From: Paratinospora sagittata
Taxonomy: Eukaryota; Streptophyta; Magnoliopsida; Ranunculales; Menispermaceae
Assembly: GCA_035771175.1 (NCBI GenBank)
Contig: CM069613.1
Span: 7,989,501 to 8,053,500, forward strand
Length of the DNA: 64,000 nucleotides
Reading direction: 5' to 3'
Shown here: piece by piece, positions 23,415 to 34,246 of the stretch
How positions within the stretch are numbered: the first letter of the stretch is position 1
How the letters are laid out: each line of letters begins with the position of its first letter
Notes under the pieces: generated by a model
Databases searched by the model: none
What the model was told of the DNA's origin: nothing
The model's input: only the letters and a program-made list of their open reading frames with translations
Position numbers and translations under genes: made by a program

Positions 23415-24381
23415 CAAACTCATTGATAAGATTTATAGGACTAGAAGTAAACCTAAATAACCCATCAGATGGTGGTGCAGATACAAGGTTGGCTTGATAT
23501 CCAGATAATGGACCACGTTTCGGGCCTCCTTTGTTTGCAAACTTGGATTTGAGGTCTGGGTGAAGAATCCAGCATCTATCCACAGCATGGCCAATGTTGC
23601 TACAATGGCTACACTTCAATTCATTCCTTCTAGCCTTGTTCCCTCTGTCATCTGGACGTCGTTGAGTGGAAATATAGGCTCGTGTGTTAGATATATCTGA
23701 TTTAATTTTTACGGACATAACCTTTTTTCGGGTTTCTTCACGTTGGATAGTAGCACAAACACTTGCAAACGTCGGCAACTCAGAATTCATGAGAATGCGG
23801 CTACAAAGATCTTCATAATCTGGGGTTAGATTTGCCAACAACTGGAAAATATTGTCTTCCTCAGCCCTTTTCAACAAGATTGCCGAGTCAGTGGTATGTG
23901 GTCGATAGACCGCTAACTCATTCCACATGGTCTTCATGCGACCAAGAAACTGAACAAAAGGTTTACCTTCTTGTTGGAAAGAGACAATATCCTTCTTGAG
24001 TTGGAACACCCGTGCAGAATTATTATGATTTCCATAAAACTCTTTTACGGCACTCCATAAATCCGCAGTCGAGTCGGAATAATTGAAAATCTTAGCAATA
24101 TGTGGCTCCATCGTAAAAAGCAACCACGATTGGACCATCTGATCATTAGCAAACCAAACCTTGTATTGAGCAGACTTGACATCCGGAGCGGCATTGCTCT
24201 CATCGATAAAATCAATCCGTGATCTCCCACCAAGAGCTATTGTCACTGCCCTCGACCAAGGAAGATAATTAAAATCATTCAATTGAACCGAGCATAATCG
24301 CTGATTCGAATTGACATCAGAAGAAGAAGAAGATAACGGAACAGTAGAACTTTCCGTGTTGAATGGAACTATTTCTGCCAT
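23415..24381 (-). pseudogene. Copia gag, cut by solo LTR insertion
   Basis: Gag polyprotein of the 17008-25077 element. The ATG at 24381 opens 322 intact residues. A Copia N-terminal motif LNDFNYLPWSRAVTIAL comes first (about residues 36-52), then a gag/UBN2-type region with FQLKKDIVSFQQEGKPFVQF, and a zinc knuckle CSHCSNIGHAVDRC (C-X2-C-X4-H-X4-C, near 23570-23610). After NLINEF the frame hits the solo LTR; beyond it, at 20670, the gag-pol frame resumes with ATYIQAKHDAVDKNEI. Apart from the insertion this stretch is undamaged. Confidence 0.88.
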
Positions 24382-24768
24382 TTTTGACAGAATAGAAACA
24401 AGAACAATCGAATTTTTTTTTTTTTTTTCAGAAAGAGAAGGAAAGTTTCATTAAGATAAACCACCAATATTACTCATCGTCATATCAAGATCCACCATGT
24501 GATTGAATGGATAAAAAAAAAATCCAAAAAAAAAAGGAACTTTGAGCATCACTTTCTCAATAATATTTAATAACACGGGATTGAGTGGAAAACGGATAAA
24601 GGAGGAATTAACTCTCACCACATTTCAACGCCAGCATCAACAGAGTCAATAGCTTTCATTAATTCCGGCAACAACACACTCACGACACTGGCAACAACAC
24701 GCACATAATGCTGTAATCTTCACCGCCCCACAACACTTAAACAAACACAATTTTTTGCTCTGATACCA

Positions 24769-25077
24769 TGAAGAAAAGGATACAGAGAGGAACCAATGAA
24801 TATTGGAGAAAGATTTTTCTGTATATTGAGAATTGTTTGATTACATGTCTAACATATATATGTTATTCTAGTTACAAACGTATCTCCTAATTATAGAAAG
24901 AATGCTAATATCTCTCTGTTACAGTCCCTAGAATAATGCTAAGCCATATATACAAATCTCCTAATTATAGAAGGAATGTCATATATACATGATGTATAAG
25001 TATGAAAACATATCATATCAGCATATTAGTGCCTTTGGTATTATAGAAAGAATGTCATATATACAAATCCGGCAATA
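24769..25077 (-). repeat. 5' LTR of Copia element 17008-25077
   Basis: Same borders as 17008-17314. The primer-binding site TGGTATCAGAGC (minus strand) lies at 24757-24768, immediately inside. Confidence 0.9.
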
Positions 25078-25138
25078 TGCACACATATGTTAACGAGTGA
25101 TGATGTAAATACTAGGTAGTCGATGATGACAGTATGAT

Positions 25139-27055
25139 TCAGTCACCACAATTGACAAATTCGTAGTTAACTGAAAGAGCGCCAATTGTATTGTCAGTTC
25201 CGTTAGTGTCTAGATGTCTGAAAACTCCCACATCCAAATCCAGGCCTCCATTGCTACAACGATCCATAGTCCTCTCTATTGTCTGCGCCCCAGTCCTAGT
25301 GGTTCTCACCTGCATGATATATGCACCCAATTTTCTTAATTTAATTAATTAATTCATCAACTCTTTATGCATTAACAAAATTAAATTGATTCCCAATAGC
25401 ACTCTTTCTTTCTTTTTTTGTTTTTGTTTTTTTTTTTTTTTGTTTGAAAGTTGATATCATGAGTAAGTATTTTTCTCAAAATATATATATATATGGCAAA
25501 GATCGATGTCTTTTTAATTTTAAAATGAAAATGAAAATAAAGAAAGACATAAACTATATAGAAGTAAAAAAAAAAAATCCTAAATTAAAAGCAGACAACC
25601 GTGAAAATTAAATAATAGCTTTTAAATTTTATATTATTAAAAATAAACTCTTTGAATAAAAGATAATTAAGTAAACAGTTAAAGCAAAATAATAATAATA
25701 ATAATAAATACCAAGATTATCCTGTAGATATAGATTATTAGATTCCCTTTGTTTCTTCTTTATTCGGAAACTGGAATAAGATTTAAAAGAGAAATATAGA
25801 AAATATTTTTTTATCATATTTCCTACATAAAATCAGAAAAAAAATATTTTTTAATTCAAGAGGCTTTTTCCCATTCTTTTTTTTTTTTGGTTTTTATTAT
25901 TCAGAAACTGGAATAAGATTTAATAGAGAAACATAGAAAATATGTCTTTATCTATTAATTTTTTTAAAAAAAACATCCTACATAAAATCTGAAAAAATAT
26001 ATTTTTTAATTCAAGAGGTTTTTTCATTTTTTTTTTGGTTTTTACTATTCAGAAACTGGAATAAGATTTAAAAGAGAAATATAGAAATTACTTTTTTTAT
26101 CATATTTAATTTGTTAAAAAATATTTTACTAGTTTCCTACATAAAATCTGAAAAATATATTTTTAATTCAAGAGGCTTTTTCCTATTTTTTGTGGTTTTT
26201 ATTAATCCAAATCACAAACCACGAAAAAGGCCATGTGACAATACGTACCTAGGGTAACAATTTGTGTTGCAATATCATAATCGGTCGTGCCATATTCGTG
26301 CATAATAAAATATATTGTAAACTCAAACACGACACGTTTAAATAACGTGTCATTATATGTAAACTCAAACCCAACACGTTTAATAAACGAGTTAAACATA
26401 TTAACTTGTTTATAACCCTTAAAGCTTAAACAAGTTTATTCTAACCTATTTATCATATATAAATTATAAATTAACATATATATCAAAAAATTAAAATCAT
26501 AATTATACAACCATATAGTAAAGACAAAATAAAATATTATAAAGTTAGAGTCTTCACACATTATATAAGTCTCAACACAAAATATAATCGTGTTAAACGG
26601 GTCAATTTCGAGTTTAGCAAGTCGACCTGCTTTTAACTTAAAATTTAATTGTATCTAATCGGGTTTAATCTATTTTGACCTACAACTGTTTATGCAAAAC
26701 TCAAACCCGTTTATTTAGTGTTGGCTTTGAGTTGTGTTATCGTGTCGTGATCTATTGCCACCCCTATACATACCCTTAAGTATCTGCCACAGGAAGCTTG
26801 GTCGCGAGGACCGACAGGGCCACAGAAGGCTGTCCATCCATATTTTCTTCGCCATTCAAGTGGCTTATTGGCGTCCCATGTAGCACAGTAAACGCTTGCT
26901 CTCAGATAGTCCCAACCAATCGATGCAGGATTGTATGGACAGTTCATGGCACGCAAGTTGGCACTCTAAGCAATACCACCGCCAACCAACACTCCAAATA
27001 CTACTATTGCTATCACTCGTAGTGATAGCACATTAGAATCTGCTCTTCTTCCCAT
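25139..27055 (-). pseudogene. PR4: PR-4 / barwin pseudogene (nonsense codon, lost cysteine, expanded intron)
   Basis: Paralogue of the gene at 1-578. Exon 1 is 27055-26774 and exon 2 is 25309-25139 (56 codons plus TGA), with the same phase-0 intron position, GTATGT donor and AG acceptor. The signal peptide is still hydrophobic (VIAIVVFGVLVGGGIA) but is followed at once by TAG, where the intact gene has the Gln codon of AQSAN. The conserved CGRCLR is CGRYLR, so one disulphide cysteine is gone, and the RIVDQC motif is ERTMDRC. The C-terminus ([26 protein letters not shown]) remains recognisable. The intron is about 1.46 kb against 0.27 kb in the paralogue, because of internal repeats. A Copia element sits just downstream. 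Confidence 0.88.
25765..26205 (-). repeat. Three-copy tandem repeat in the PR-4 pseudogene intron
   Basis: Units start at 25765, 25902 and 26050 with GGAAACTGGAATAAGATTTA (first) or CAGAAACTGGAATAAGATTT. Each continues through CCTACATAAAATC.GAAAAA and TTTTTAATTCAAGAGG to a T-rich end with TGGTTTTTA. Units are about 137, 148 and 156 bp and differ by indels in T/A runs. Confidence 0.75.
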
Positions 27056-29299
27056 TCTTTTATGCTTTTGCTTATATAATTGCAGTGGAGAAGATGATGG
27101 AGGAGAGGCTTCAATTTATACAACTGGATTTGGTGTGTCTCCATCACTAAAATACTATTTTAGTCATTTATTTGTATTATTATGGTAAGAAAATTAGAAA
27201 ACTGAGTAACTGCATTGACATTTACTACTAACATAAATTGATAGATGTTCAAATTAGGGTTGTTAAATGGTATTGGCACCTAAGTCGTATATAAAATATA
27301 TTAAAATTTTCAACTGTGATATATTGAAAGACATTTTTAGGATGCCTTGCAAAAGAAGAAGAGGAGAAATTGTTGGAACTTTTGAGAAGAGTGGAATTTA
27401 GTAAGGATTAGCGTGTGGAAATGGGTTAATAGTAAGCTAACAAGAAGATAAGGGCTAGAAAGAAAGTCCCAGAATTAGACACGTGCTAGGATGGACAAAT
27501 GACAAAATTCCAGATCAAGGTCAAAAAGGTCATTTTGAAAGAGTGGTGGTGGTGGTGTTTTTTTTATTTATTCGTCTTCGTTTGTCGAAGGTTGAGGACG
27601 GACGCTTATCTCTAAGATCTTTGGGCCTCCTACTTAAAAATCAAAGGTTCCGCCAAAAGACATTTCTTTGGGAGCTTATATTTTAATGCATCAGCCAAAC
27701 TCACTCTACCAACCTTTTTAACTGCTAGTAAAATGACAGTGTTTTCATAAAATCACATTTAAATCCAAGCTTACATCCTTTATAAAATCCATCTCCGGTG
27801 AATCTCATTATGGTTAGAACTTAACCTAACAAGTATTAAAGGACCATAATGACATTTATTGTTGATGTTAATCAACAAAAGACTACATCCAATTGTCAAT
27901 CAAGAATACAACCACGTCTAAACAAATAGCTACAACCGATTGTCCTCAAAAGGCGACAACCAATTATTAAAGTTATGGAAGGTCACATAGGTTACATACC
28001 CCAAAATAACAAAAAGTTACAACTCAAAAGGCGTCACCCGCAGGGAACACTAGAAGTTCAGAGTTCGTAACTAGTGATTTGTCCAAAATGAATCAATGCG
28101 ACATAATGCCAGGTAAGAGAACACCTTATGGAGAATATACACCTCCACATAGTAAGTGGGACAACCAAGCAACAAGTCTTTAAACAAGCTACATAACGCA
28201 TTTTGTTCTTATATTCGTGATGACTCCCCTCTCGTATGAGTCATTACAACACACCAAAAGGGTTAGGAGAAACAATTAATGATTACCCCAGACAATCTGA
28301 AAAGTAAAAACGTCATACAATGACAAGATTGAGGCTTACAAAATGAGTCCATGTGTTTGGAATGCAAGTATGTCATATATATTGCCGAAGCCTGTAAAAA
28401 GTAAGCTCGAGGACTATTCCTCTCATTTATAACTTTAAAATGAAAATAGGATTTTCATAGCTTAAAGAAACGTAAAAATTACACAACTTTAGAACTTAAC
28501 TCTTTTTCACATTTCCCATTCTATCCATTAAGGGGTTACAAAAATGTCATGTCTTATTCTATGAGATAACGCAACAAGAATACATTAGCATTGGCCACCT
28601 ATTTTTGCATATCGTCTGTTGATATACGAGATCACACTTCTACTTAAACTCACATGAGGGTGTCAGAAACCAACAAACCAAACAATTTCAATAGCAAAAC
28701 AAAAACTGTCTTGATCATCACAAAGGTAGAGACCGCAAGTACCAAGCAACGTTTATGAGAAAAAAAGAAGATAGTTGCAAATAGTCACGAGCTTAACACT
28801 ACGCAAGCATAAGACAAACATCGATAATTTAGTTTAGGAAGTTAAAGCAGTAACATCTAAGATAAAAGGGGTTAAGTGTTCTAGACAACTAGCACAACCA
28901 AAAGTTTACAAAACATGCTAGGCCAACATGAAACATAGTTGCAAAACAATAAAGTCATAAAAAACAAGGACCCCCCAAGCTTCATTGTAGGCTCATCCTT
29001 ACTTTACATATGCGTGTTTGAAAGTAATTAACAATATACTTGTTTCTCTTTCGCATGGTGATAAGTCCATAAAAATGCGTATTTTTACTCCTAAAAATAA
29101 TATTTTAGGTTAGAAAATTTAGGAAAGGGTTTTGAATAGTTAAAAAAAAAGAAATAGGAGAAAATAGAGTTTTGTAATGTTTAGACTATTTTAGGAATTT
29201 TTAGTTAAGTCCTTAGTGGATTAGGGTTAAAACTTACAGGAAAATTATATTAATAAAATAAAGTGTCCAAACTTATTTAGTTCTACACTCCTTGCACCT
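27056..29299. other. Upstream region of PR-4 pseudogene and unclassified intergenic DNA
   Basis: The TATA-like element of the pseudogene is at about 27114-27124 (minus). From 27350 to 29299 I recognise no gene or element. A GTGGTGGTGGTG run lies near 27544, and the open frame near 27483-27686 is short and anonymous. Confidence 0.5.
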
Positions 29300-29441
29300 A
29301 ATGGAGTTAGCTACCATAGAACCCAACAGTTACCCCTACTTGTTCGACACTATACTTCGATTTCGCCCTTCTAAAAGGAACATCGACTTTCACAATTCCA
29401 TCTCTATTTACCAAAACTACTAGAAATGTTTCAAAAAAAGT
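29300..29441 (-). pseudogene. psbB: Plastid psbB (CP47) fragment in the nucleus
   Basis: The minus strand reads [20 protein letters not shown] followed by [18 protein letters not shown]. This matches the lumenal-loop part of the photosystem II CP47 protein ([29 protein letters not shown]), with several substitutions and a stop soon after. Sequence further towards 29300 still resembles the next psbB codons at the DNA level. It is a short decayed nuclear copy of plastid DNA. Confidence 0.8.
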
Positions 29442-29726
29442 ATAGGCATACGACTCACAAGAAACTTCCTTGTATCCCCATGAATCCGATAATACTATGC
29501 TCTTGTCGTACAACAACACAACTCCTTTGTGGGCTTCATAACAGGAAATGATAATTTTGTTATTAGTGATATTTTCGAATATAGAATTTTCAGAATATAT
29601 ATATTAGAATATCTAATATAGAATATTCTAATACTAATATGAATGTGGAAAATATACTGGATTAGTCAATTCAAATTGGAATTTTGAATTGATCCATAAT
29701 CGTTTAGGGGAAATAATGAATGAAAA
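29442..29726. other. Spacer between psbB and trnR plastid fragments
   Basis: AT-rich, with an ATATTCTAATAT-type palindromic stretch at about 29590-29640. It may be plastid intergenic DNA, but I cannot confirm this. Confidence 0.3.
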
Positions 29727-29798
29727 GCGTCCATTGTCTAATGGATAGGACAAAGGTCTTCTAAACCTTTAGTATAGATTCAAATCCTATTGGATGCA
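29727..29798 (+). pseudogene. trnR-UCU: Plastid-derived trnR-UCU copy
   Basis: A 72-base cloverleaf: acceptor GCGTCCA pairs with TGGATGC (one G-U), the anticodon stem AAGGT/ACCTT encloses CTTCTAA with anticodon TCT, and the T-loop is TTCAAAT. The genomic sequence ends with an encoded A. It matches plastid tRNA-Arg(UCU). One T-stem pair is broken (ATAGA against CCTAT). Given the neighbouring psbB and psaB fragments I read it as a nuclear plastid insert, not an active gene. Confidence 0.8.
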
Positions 29799-30117
29799 CT
29801 TTTTTCCATCTATTTTTTAGATATCTATGTCAAGACAGATAGTTTGTTTGATCAATAATGGAATAATTTCTTCATATTCATAGGGATAGGTTATGTTATG
29901 AGATAATTCATAGACCATACAAATTGGAATCGTATATCATTGAGATTTTCGTTCTTTCTTTTTCTCACCGTTTTATTTATCCACTTGAAGTACGATGCCA
30001 GTATTCACAATCTTCACTTCTCTATTGTATTGCTCAATACGTTTATGGATAATATTAATAATTTTGTTAGCTTGAAGGGTTACCATGAATCTTTCTTTAT
30101 TTTTTTTTTCAGCAAAA

Positions 30118-30264
30118 AAGGTTCAAAAATGCCGAATCTCGCCTCAATCATCATTTGTTAGGACTCTTTGGAGTAAGTTCCTTGGCTTGGACAAGGCATT
30201 TAGTTCATGTCGCTATTCCCGCATTCAGGGGGAGTATGTTCCATGAAATAATTTCTTAGATGTA
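30118..30264 (+). pseudogene. psaB: Plastid psaB fragment, left part (interrupted by solo LTR)
   Basis: Reads [12 protein letters not shown], then [20 protein letters not shown], a C-terminal segment of photosystem I subunit B (PsaA/PsaB family). A small change follows in the Arg-Gly region, and DNA corresponding to the next codons continues to AATTTCTTAGATGTA, where the solo LTR begins. The reading resumes at 32656. Confidence 0.88.
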
Positions 30265-32650
30265 TGTCACACCCCGATTTTTAAAACTTAAATTTATAGT
30301 AAAAATAATAAATATTTTGATTTTATCAAGAAAGATCACTGAGAATTGAGGCGTAAGTTGTATCCATCTATTTTAACCTCAAAATCTTTACACAAATAGA
30401 AAATTTTAATAATACTATTTATATTCAAAATAAAGTCATAAGTTAAGATAGATGAATACTCTTTAAATTTCCATGCCAAGGACCATATGCTTTTACTATA
30501 CAAATTTTCATATTGAACGATGAGAGTCTTTACCTCTGTCCATCATTTGTGGACCTAACATTTGAAGATATTCACTAATTTAAAGCAACAAATTCAAGTC
30601 CAAGGCATTCACCCATGAAATAAATCACAAGGTTTTTACTAACTGTAATAATGTTCACTAAAATTTTGATTGTCAATACAACCCATTTAAATAATAAAAT
30701 TTAAAAATCAAATAAAAATATTCAGCCCCGCCACCACAATACTAATCAAATAATTAACCCACCCCTACTACTATGAACTACGCCACAAACTCGCGATTTT
30801 ATTCTCTTATGTACCTGCATGTGGAAAAATAAGAGTGAGCTTGAAAGCCCAGTGGGTCATCTAAAACCATTCACAATAGTTTATTAAGATATATACACAA
30901 AAACATTACAAACAAGTTTCACACATTAATCGTTGCAGCATTTGATTGTTTGAGTCGAGAATTCCATCATGTTCCAAATCACGTACCTTTAGGGAATCAA
31001 ACCTCAGGTGGCACTACCCAAAATTAAAAACTCGTTGGCAATATTCATTATGAATAATTTTCCTATAATAATCATTGACGATATTCATTAGAATAACTAC
31101 TCCAAAATAATAATTTGCTATATTCTTAAGAATAACTGCCCTATAATAATCATTGGCGATATTCCTCAGATTAACCGCCTCATATGTGTTATTCTTATCT
31201 TAATTGTATTTTTTAATGATGTCATAGTATCATACATACCACGTAAATATGATATATTACTTGTATTCACATGATATGCTCAAACTCCATAACACATGGT
31301 ATCATATCACAATGCCAAATATAATAGCATTCATGCATGAATTTTATTATAACAATTATGTTAATACTCTCATGCCATATATCTCGTCATCAAGCTTCAT
31401 AAAGTACACATGAAGTTCACGCATCCAACATCAACTCGAGACATCAAATCATACACATACACTATTATCATGGCCAACAATCACAATATGTACAATCATG
31501 TAAGATAAGCATCCATGAACAATCTAATGATACTATAAATCTAATTAATTTAATGTTCCTATCTACATATCGAAATAAAATATTGTAAAGGCATATAATC
31601 TTTCGCACCTAAATCGTTAGATTCTAAATCACTTAAATTCTTTATTACACATAGTACTCAACTTGTACACGTATATTACGTTTATGTTAATATAAATACT
31701 CATAAGAACAATTATGAGTGTAGAGATATATAAATATATAATGGTGGTACTTATAACCTATAATATATATATTATATTAATATTTAATGGTGGTGGTGGC
31801 TATATTATATATATATACCCATGTGAATATGCGGTAAGGTATAACCCCACATAATAAGTGATATGATATTTAATCTATGGTGTGGTTGTTTAAAGGATTA
31901 AAGTATGAATGACTGATATCTAGAATATTAAAGTAATATTTAAATGAGTTCGTGTTTTAAAATGTATGATGTCCGTTATATGAGTGAGATGAGATTTCGG
32001 TGGTGTGTGTGGGGTCATTTTAAAAACATATATGTGATATATGATATACATTATAATGTGTTGAATGGCAGCACGTGAAAGGTTTGGTGAAATGAGTGCT
32101 TAAAGAATGGTATACGTGGGTTACTGGTATTGATAAAATAGGAGAATGAGATGGCGGTATGCAGGGGAGTGGTGGTGCACGGTGGCAACAACATCGCCAT
32201 TGGTGCTGCTTCTGCTGTTGCGTTGACGCAAAACAGAGCATAGAAGAATAACAAAAGAAAGAAAAGAAAGAAGAAAGTAGAAGAGAAGATGCTCACCACT
32301 CCCTGGTTTGCTTTTGTTGGTTCTCTAGCCCCACTTCCACGTTTCTTGGTTACTGATTCGAGAGAAGTGGAGATTGAATAAGATGGAAGAGATGGTGCTG
32401 GGTGTGACGACTGGGCAAGGTCTTCTTATTTATGTAATAGGGTTAGGGTTTTGCAATGGTGATTTGGTTTCTAATATTTCGTCTTGCATAAAGTAGATTT
32501 GGAGTGGATTAAGGAGTGATTTTGGTTACTTCTAATAATATTGTTGGAAAGGAAAGCAAAAAAAATTGTAAAATTTCAAGCATGTGCCAATTTATTGACC
32601 AATTTTTCTCACTTTCTTATATTGACATCCAAAATTTTCAGGGTATTACA
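30265..32650 (-). mobile_element. Gypsy-type solo LTR (2,386 bp) in psaB-derived DNA, TSD ATGTA/ATGCA
   Basis: Begins TGTCACACCCCGATTTTT and ends CAGGGTATTACA on the plus strand, flanked by ATGTA (30260-30264) and ATGCA (32651-32655). It carries the AAGAGTGAGCTTGAAAGCCCAGTGGG landmark (near 30829) seen in minus orientation in related Gypsy LTRs, so the element probably lay on the minus strand. There is no internal retroelement domain; short open frames inside are anonymous. Confidence 0.85.
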
Positions 32651-32655
32651 ATGCA

Positions 32656-32728
32656 TTACCACATCCCTAAGGGTTAGGCCCAATTTTTATAGGTTAGTGG
32701 AATCTTTATCTTCAAAACAAATTCCCCC
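32656..32728 (+). pseudogene. psaB: Plastid psaB fragment, right part
   Basis: TTACCACATCCCTAAGGGTT and the following GGAATCTTTATCTTCAAAAC continue the psaB sequence interrupted at 30264 (plastid order: [20 protein letters not shown]). An in-frame TAA replaces a Gln codon. Homology fades after about 32728. Confidence 0.85.
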
Positions 32729-32845
32729 CTTTTTTTGAGGATTTTGTTATGATATTTTTTACTTTAGAACATATATTAACTCACATTTCTTTTTCGATCA
32801 TTTCAATTGTAATTATAATTTAAGAGATGGAATTCTAACCTTGTG

Positions 32846-32970
32846 TCAAGACCTACGGGCCAAGGGACAATCTCAGGTAGATAGTTTCTATGGGGCGTAA
32901 GCTTCCCAAAAGGTAACAGAGGTGTGCAAAGGTTTCCTCGGGCCAGACGAAGATTGGCCCTTGAGTTCAA
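32846..32970 (+). pseudogene. rrn23: Organellar (probably plastid) 23S rRNA fragment
   Basis: ACGGGCCAAGGGACAATCTC, then AGTTTCTATGGGGCGTAAG, CCCAAAAGGTAACAGAGGTG, TGCAAAGGTTTCCTCGGGCC and AGATTGGCCCTTGAGTTCAAA follow large-subunit rRNA domain V of bacterial/organellar type. G-to-A and C-to-T style differences mark it as a decayed nuclear copy. Plastid origin is favoured by the neighbouring psaB and trnR pieces; mitochondrial origin cannot be excluded by eye. Confidence 0.78.
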
Positions 32971-34243
32971 AAGATGAAAGTCTAACACAGTTTTGAATGA
33001 GAGAAAGAAGTGGGGAATTCTCTTTTCGACTCTGACGCAGCTTCAACCACTTGAATTTTCGATATTCTTTTTTATTCCTCGTCAAACGAATGACATCTTC
33101 TTCATAAAATTGTGAAACTTGATTACAAAAAAAAGTCTCAAACTTGTTTTGATGATTCTAATAGTTGTTTTTTAGTGTTTTGACTTTTATTTTCAGGTTT
33201 CCATAGGTTGGAGATGTCCAAGTTCCTTGATTTAATTGAGGTTGCACAAATTTCCTTTGACCAAGATACACTGGATCGTAGTTGCTGGAAAAGGATTCTT
33301 CCCAAAGTTTTCATTAGTTATGTCATATACCAATAGAAAGATCTTGAAGAAACCTTTCCAAAAAGCACAAGATCACTTCATTTCAAGTTTGTTTGGCCCA
33401 GTTCCGGATTGTCTAGTATTCGCCCAGTAATCAAAGGAGTGATAAAACTTTGACTCAAAATTATTTGGAGGACTTTTCAGCATGTTTGAAGCCCATAGAT
33501 AAGGACACATGTCAAATGATTAAAGAAGTCTAAAAGAGTTGAAGAATGGATACACATGAAGAGTTAAAAGATTGAATCAAACTCATAAAAATCAAATCTC
33601 GTCTTTCAGTGTTATCCCTACTAGAAGTTGGCTTAAACTTGTTTTCTTTGGCTTGAAAAGCCTATAGATAGACCCCTAGGCATCTAACTTTGATATCCCT
33701 CTTCTTTTTCCTTTTCTTTGGTGTTTAGGTTAGTTTATATTTGTGTTTTATTGCTTTAAAGATCAAGGAGGGGAGATAGTGACAATTTCCAATCTTTGGT
33801 GCTTTTAGGTTATAAATTTTATTATTTCTTAGTAAAGTTTTGTCTTATTTTTTAGTTTTTTTTGTCTTTCAATTCTTGTTCTCCATTTTATTTATTTGTT
33901 TTGCATTTATTCTCTTTATTTACATACCTTGTCCTGAATTCCATTGTTTAATATTATTATTAATTTTATTTTTAAAGTTTGAGGTTTTTAAAATAGTTTT
34001 TTAATATTTAGGGGTATCTTTATATAAATATTTTGCATGGTCCTTAGTTATTTTTTGTTATTATTGCATTATTTAATTTTATGTTAAAAAATAGGTCACT
34101 TTTAATTTTCTTTTGACTTGGATTAATCTATTTTAAGTTAATTTGATTTTAAGATTTGTGCTTCAAAAGTGATACCAATCCTCGAGGGTTCGACCTTGGA
34201 AGTGTTACAATTACCTTGTACGTTTGCAAGTATTTTTCTCAAC
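32971..34243 (+). other. Probable 5' LTR/leader region of a degenerate Gypsy element
   Basis: No protein is recognisable. Thymidine-rich sequence with CAAGGAGGGGAGATAGTGAC (33764-33783) precedes a primer-site-like motif at 34249, which is the layout of Athila/Tat-type LTR ends. Borders are not resolvable. Confidence 0.4.
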
Positions 34244-34246
34244 AAG

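Larger units (their letters stand above)
17008..25077 (-). mobile_element. Ty1/Copia retrotransposon with 5-bp TSD TGCAC, interrupted by a solo LTR
   Basis: LTRs at 17008-17314 and 24769-25077 (307 and 309 bp) differ at roughly ten positions by eye. Target duplication TGCAC lies at 17003-17007 and 25078-25082. On the minus strand the primer site TGGTATCAGAGC follows the 5' LTR directly, and a purine tract GCTTGAGGGGGAG precedes the 3' LTR. Gag, protease, integrase, RT and RNase H are all present in Copia order, but a 2.7-kb Gypsy solo LTR splits gag from protease, and several stops and frameshifts are present. It landed about 60 bp past the stop codon of the PR-4 pseudogene. Confidence 0.93.

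Noticed and set aside
29727..29798. Active nuclear tRNA-Arg gene
   Set aside because: The sequence is the plastid trnR-UCU type with a broken T-stem pair and other plastid fragments nearby; an active nuclear gene is unlikely.
32020..32299. Possible secreted small protein (hydrophobic open frames)
   Set aside because: Two overlapping frames on the same strand inside a solo LTR, low complexity (Phe/Leu from AAGAAA tracts), no family resemblance.
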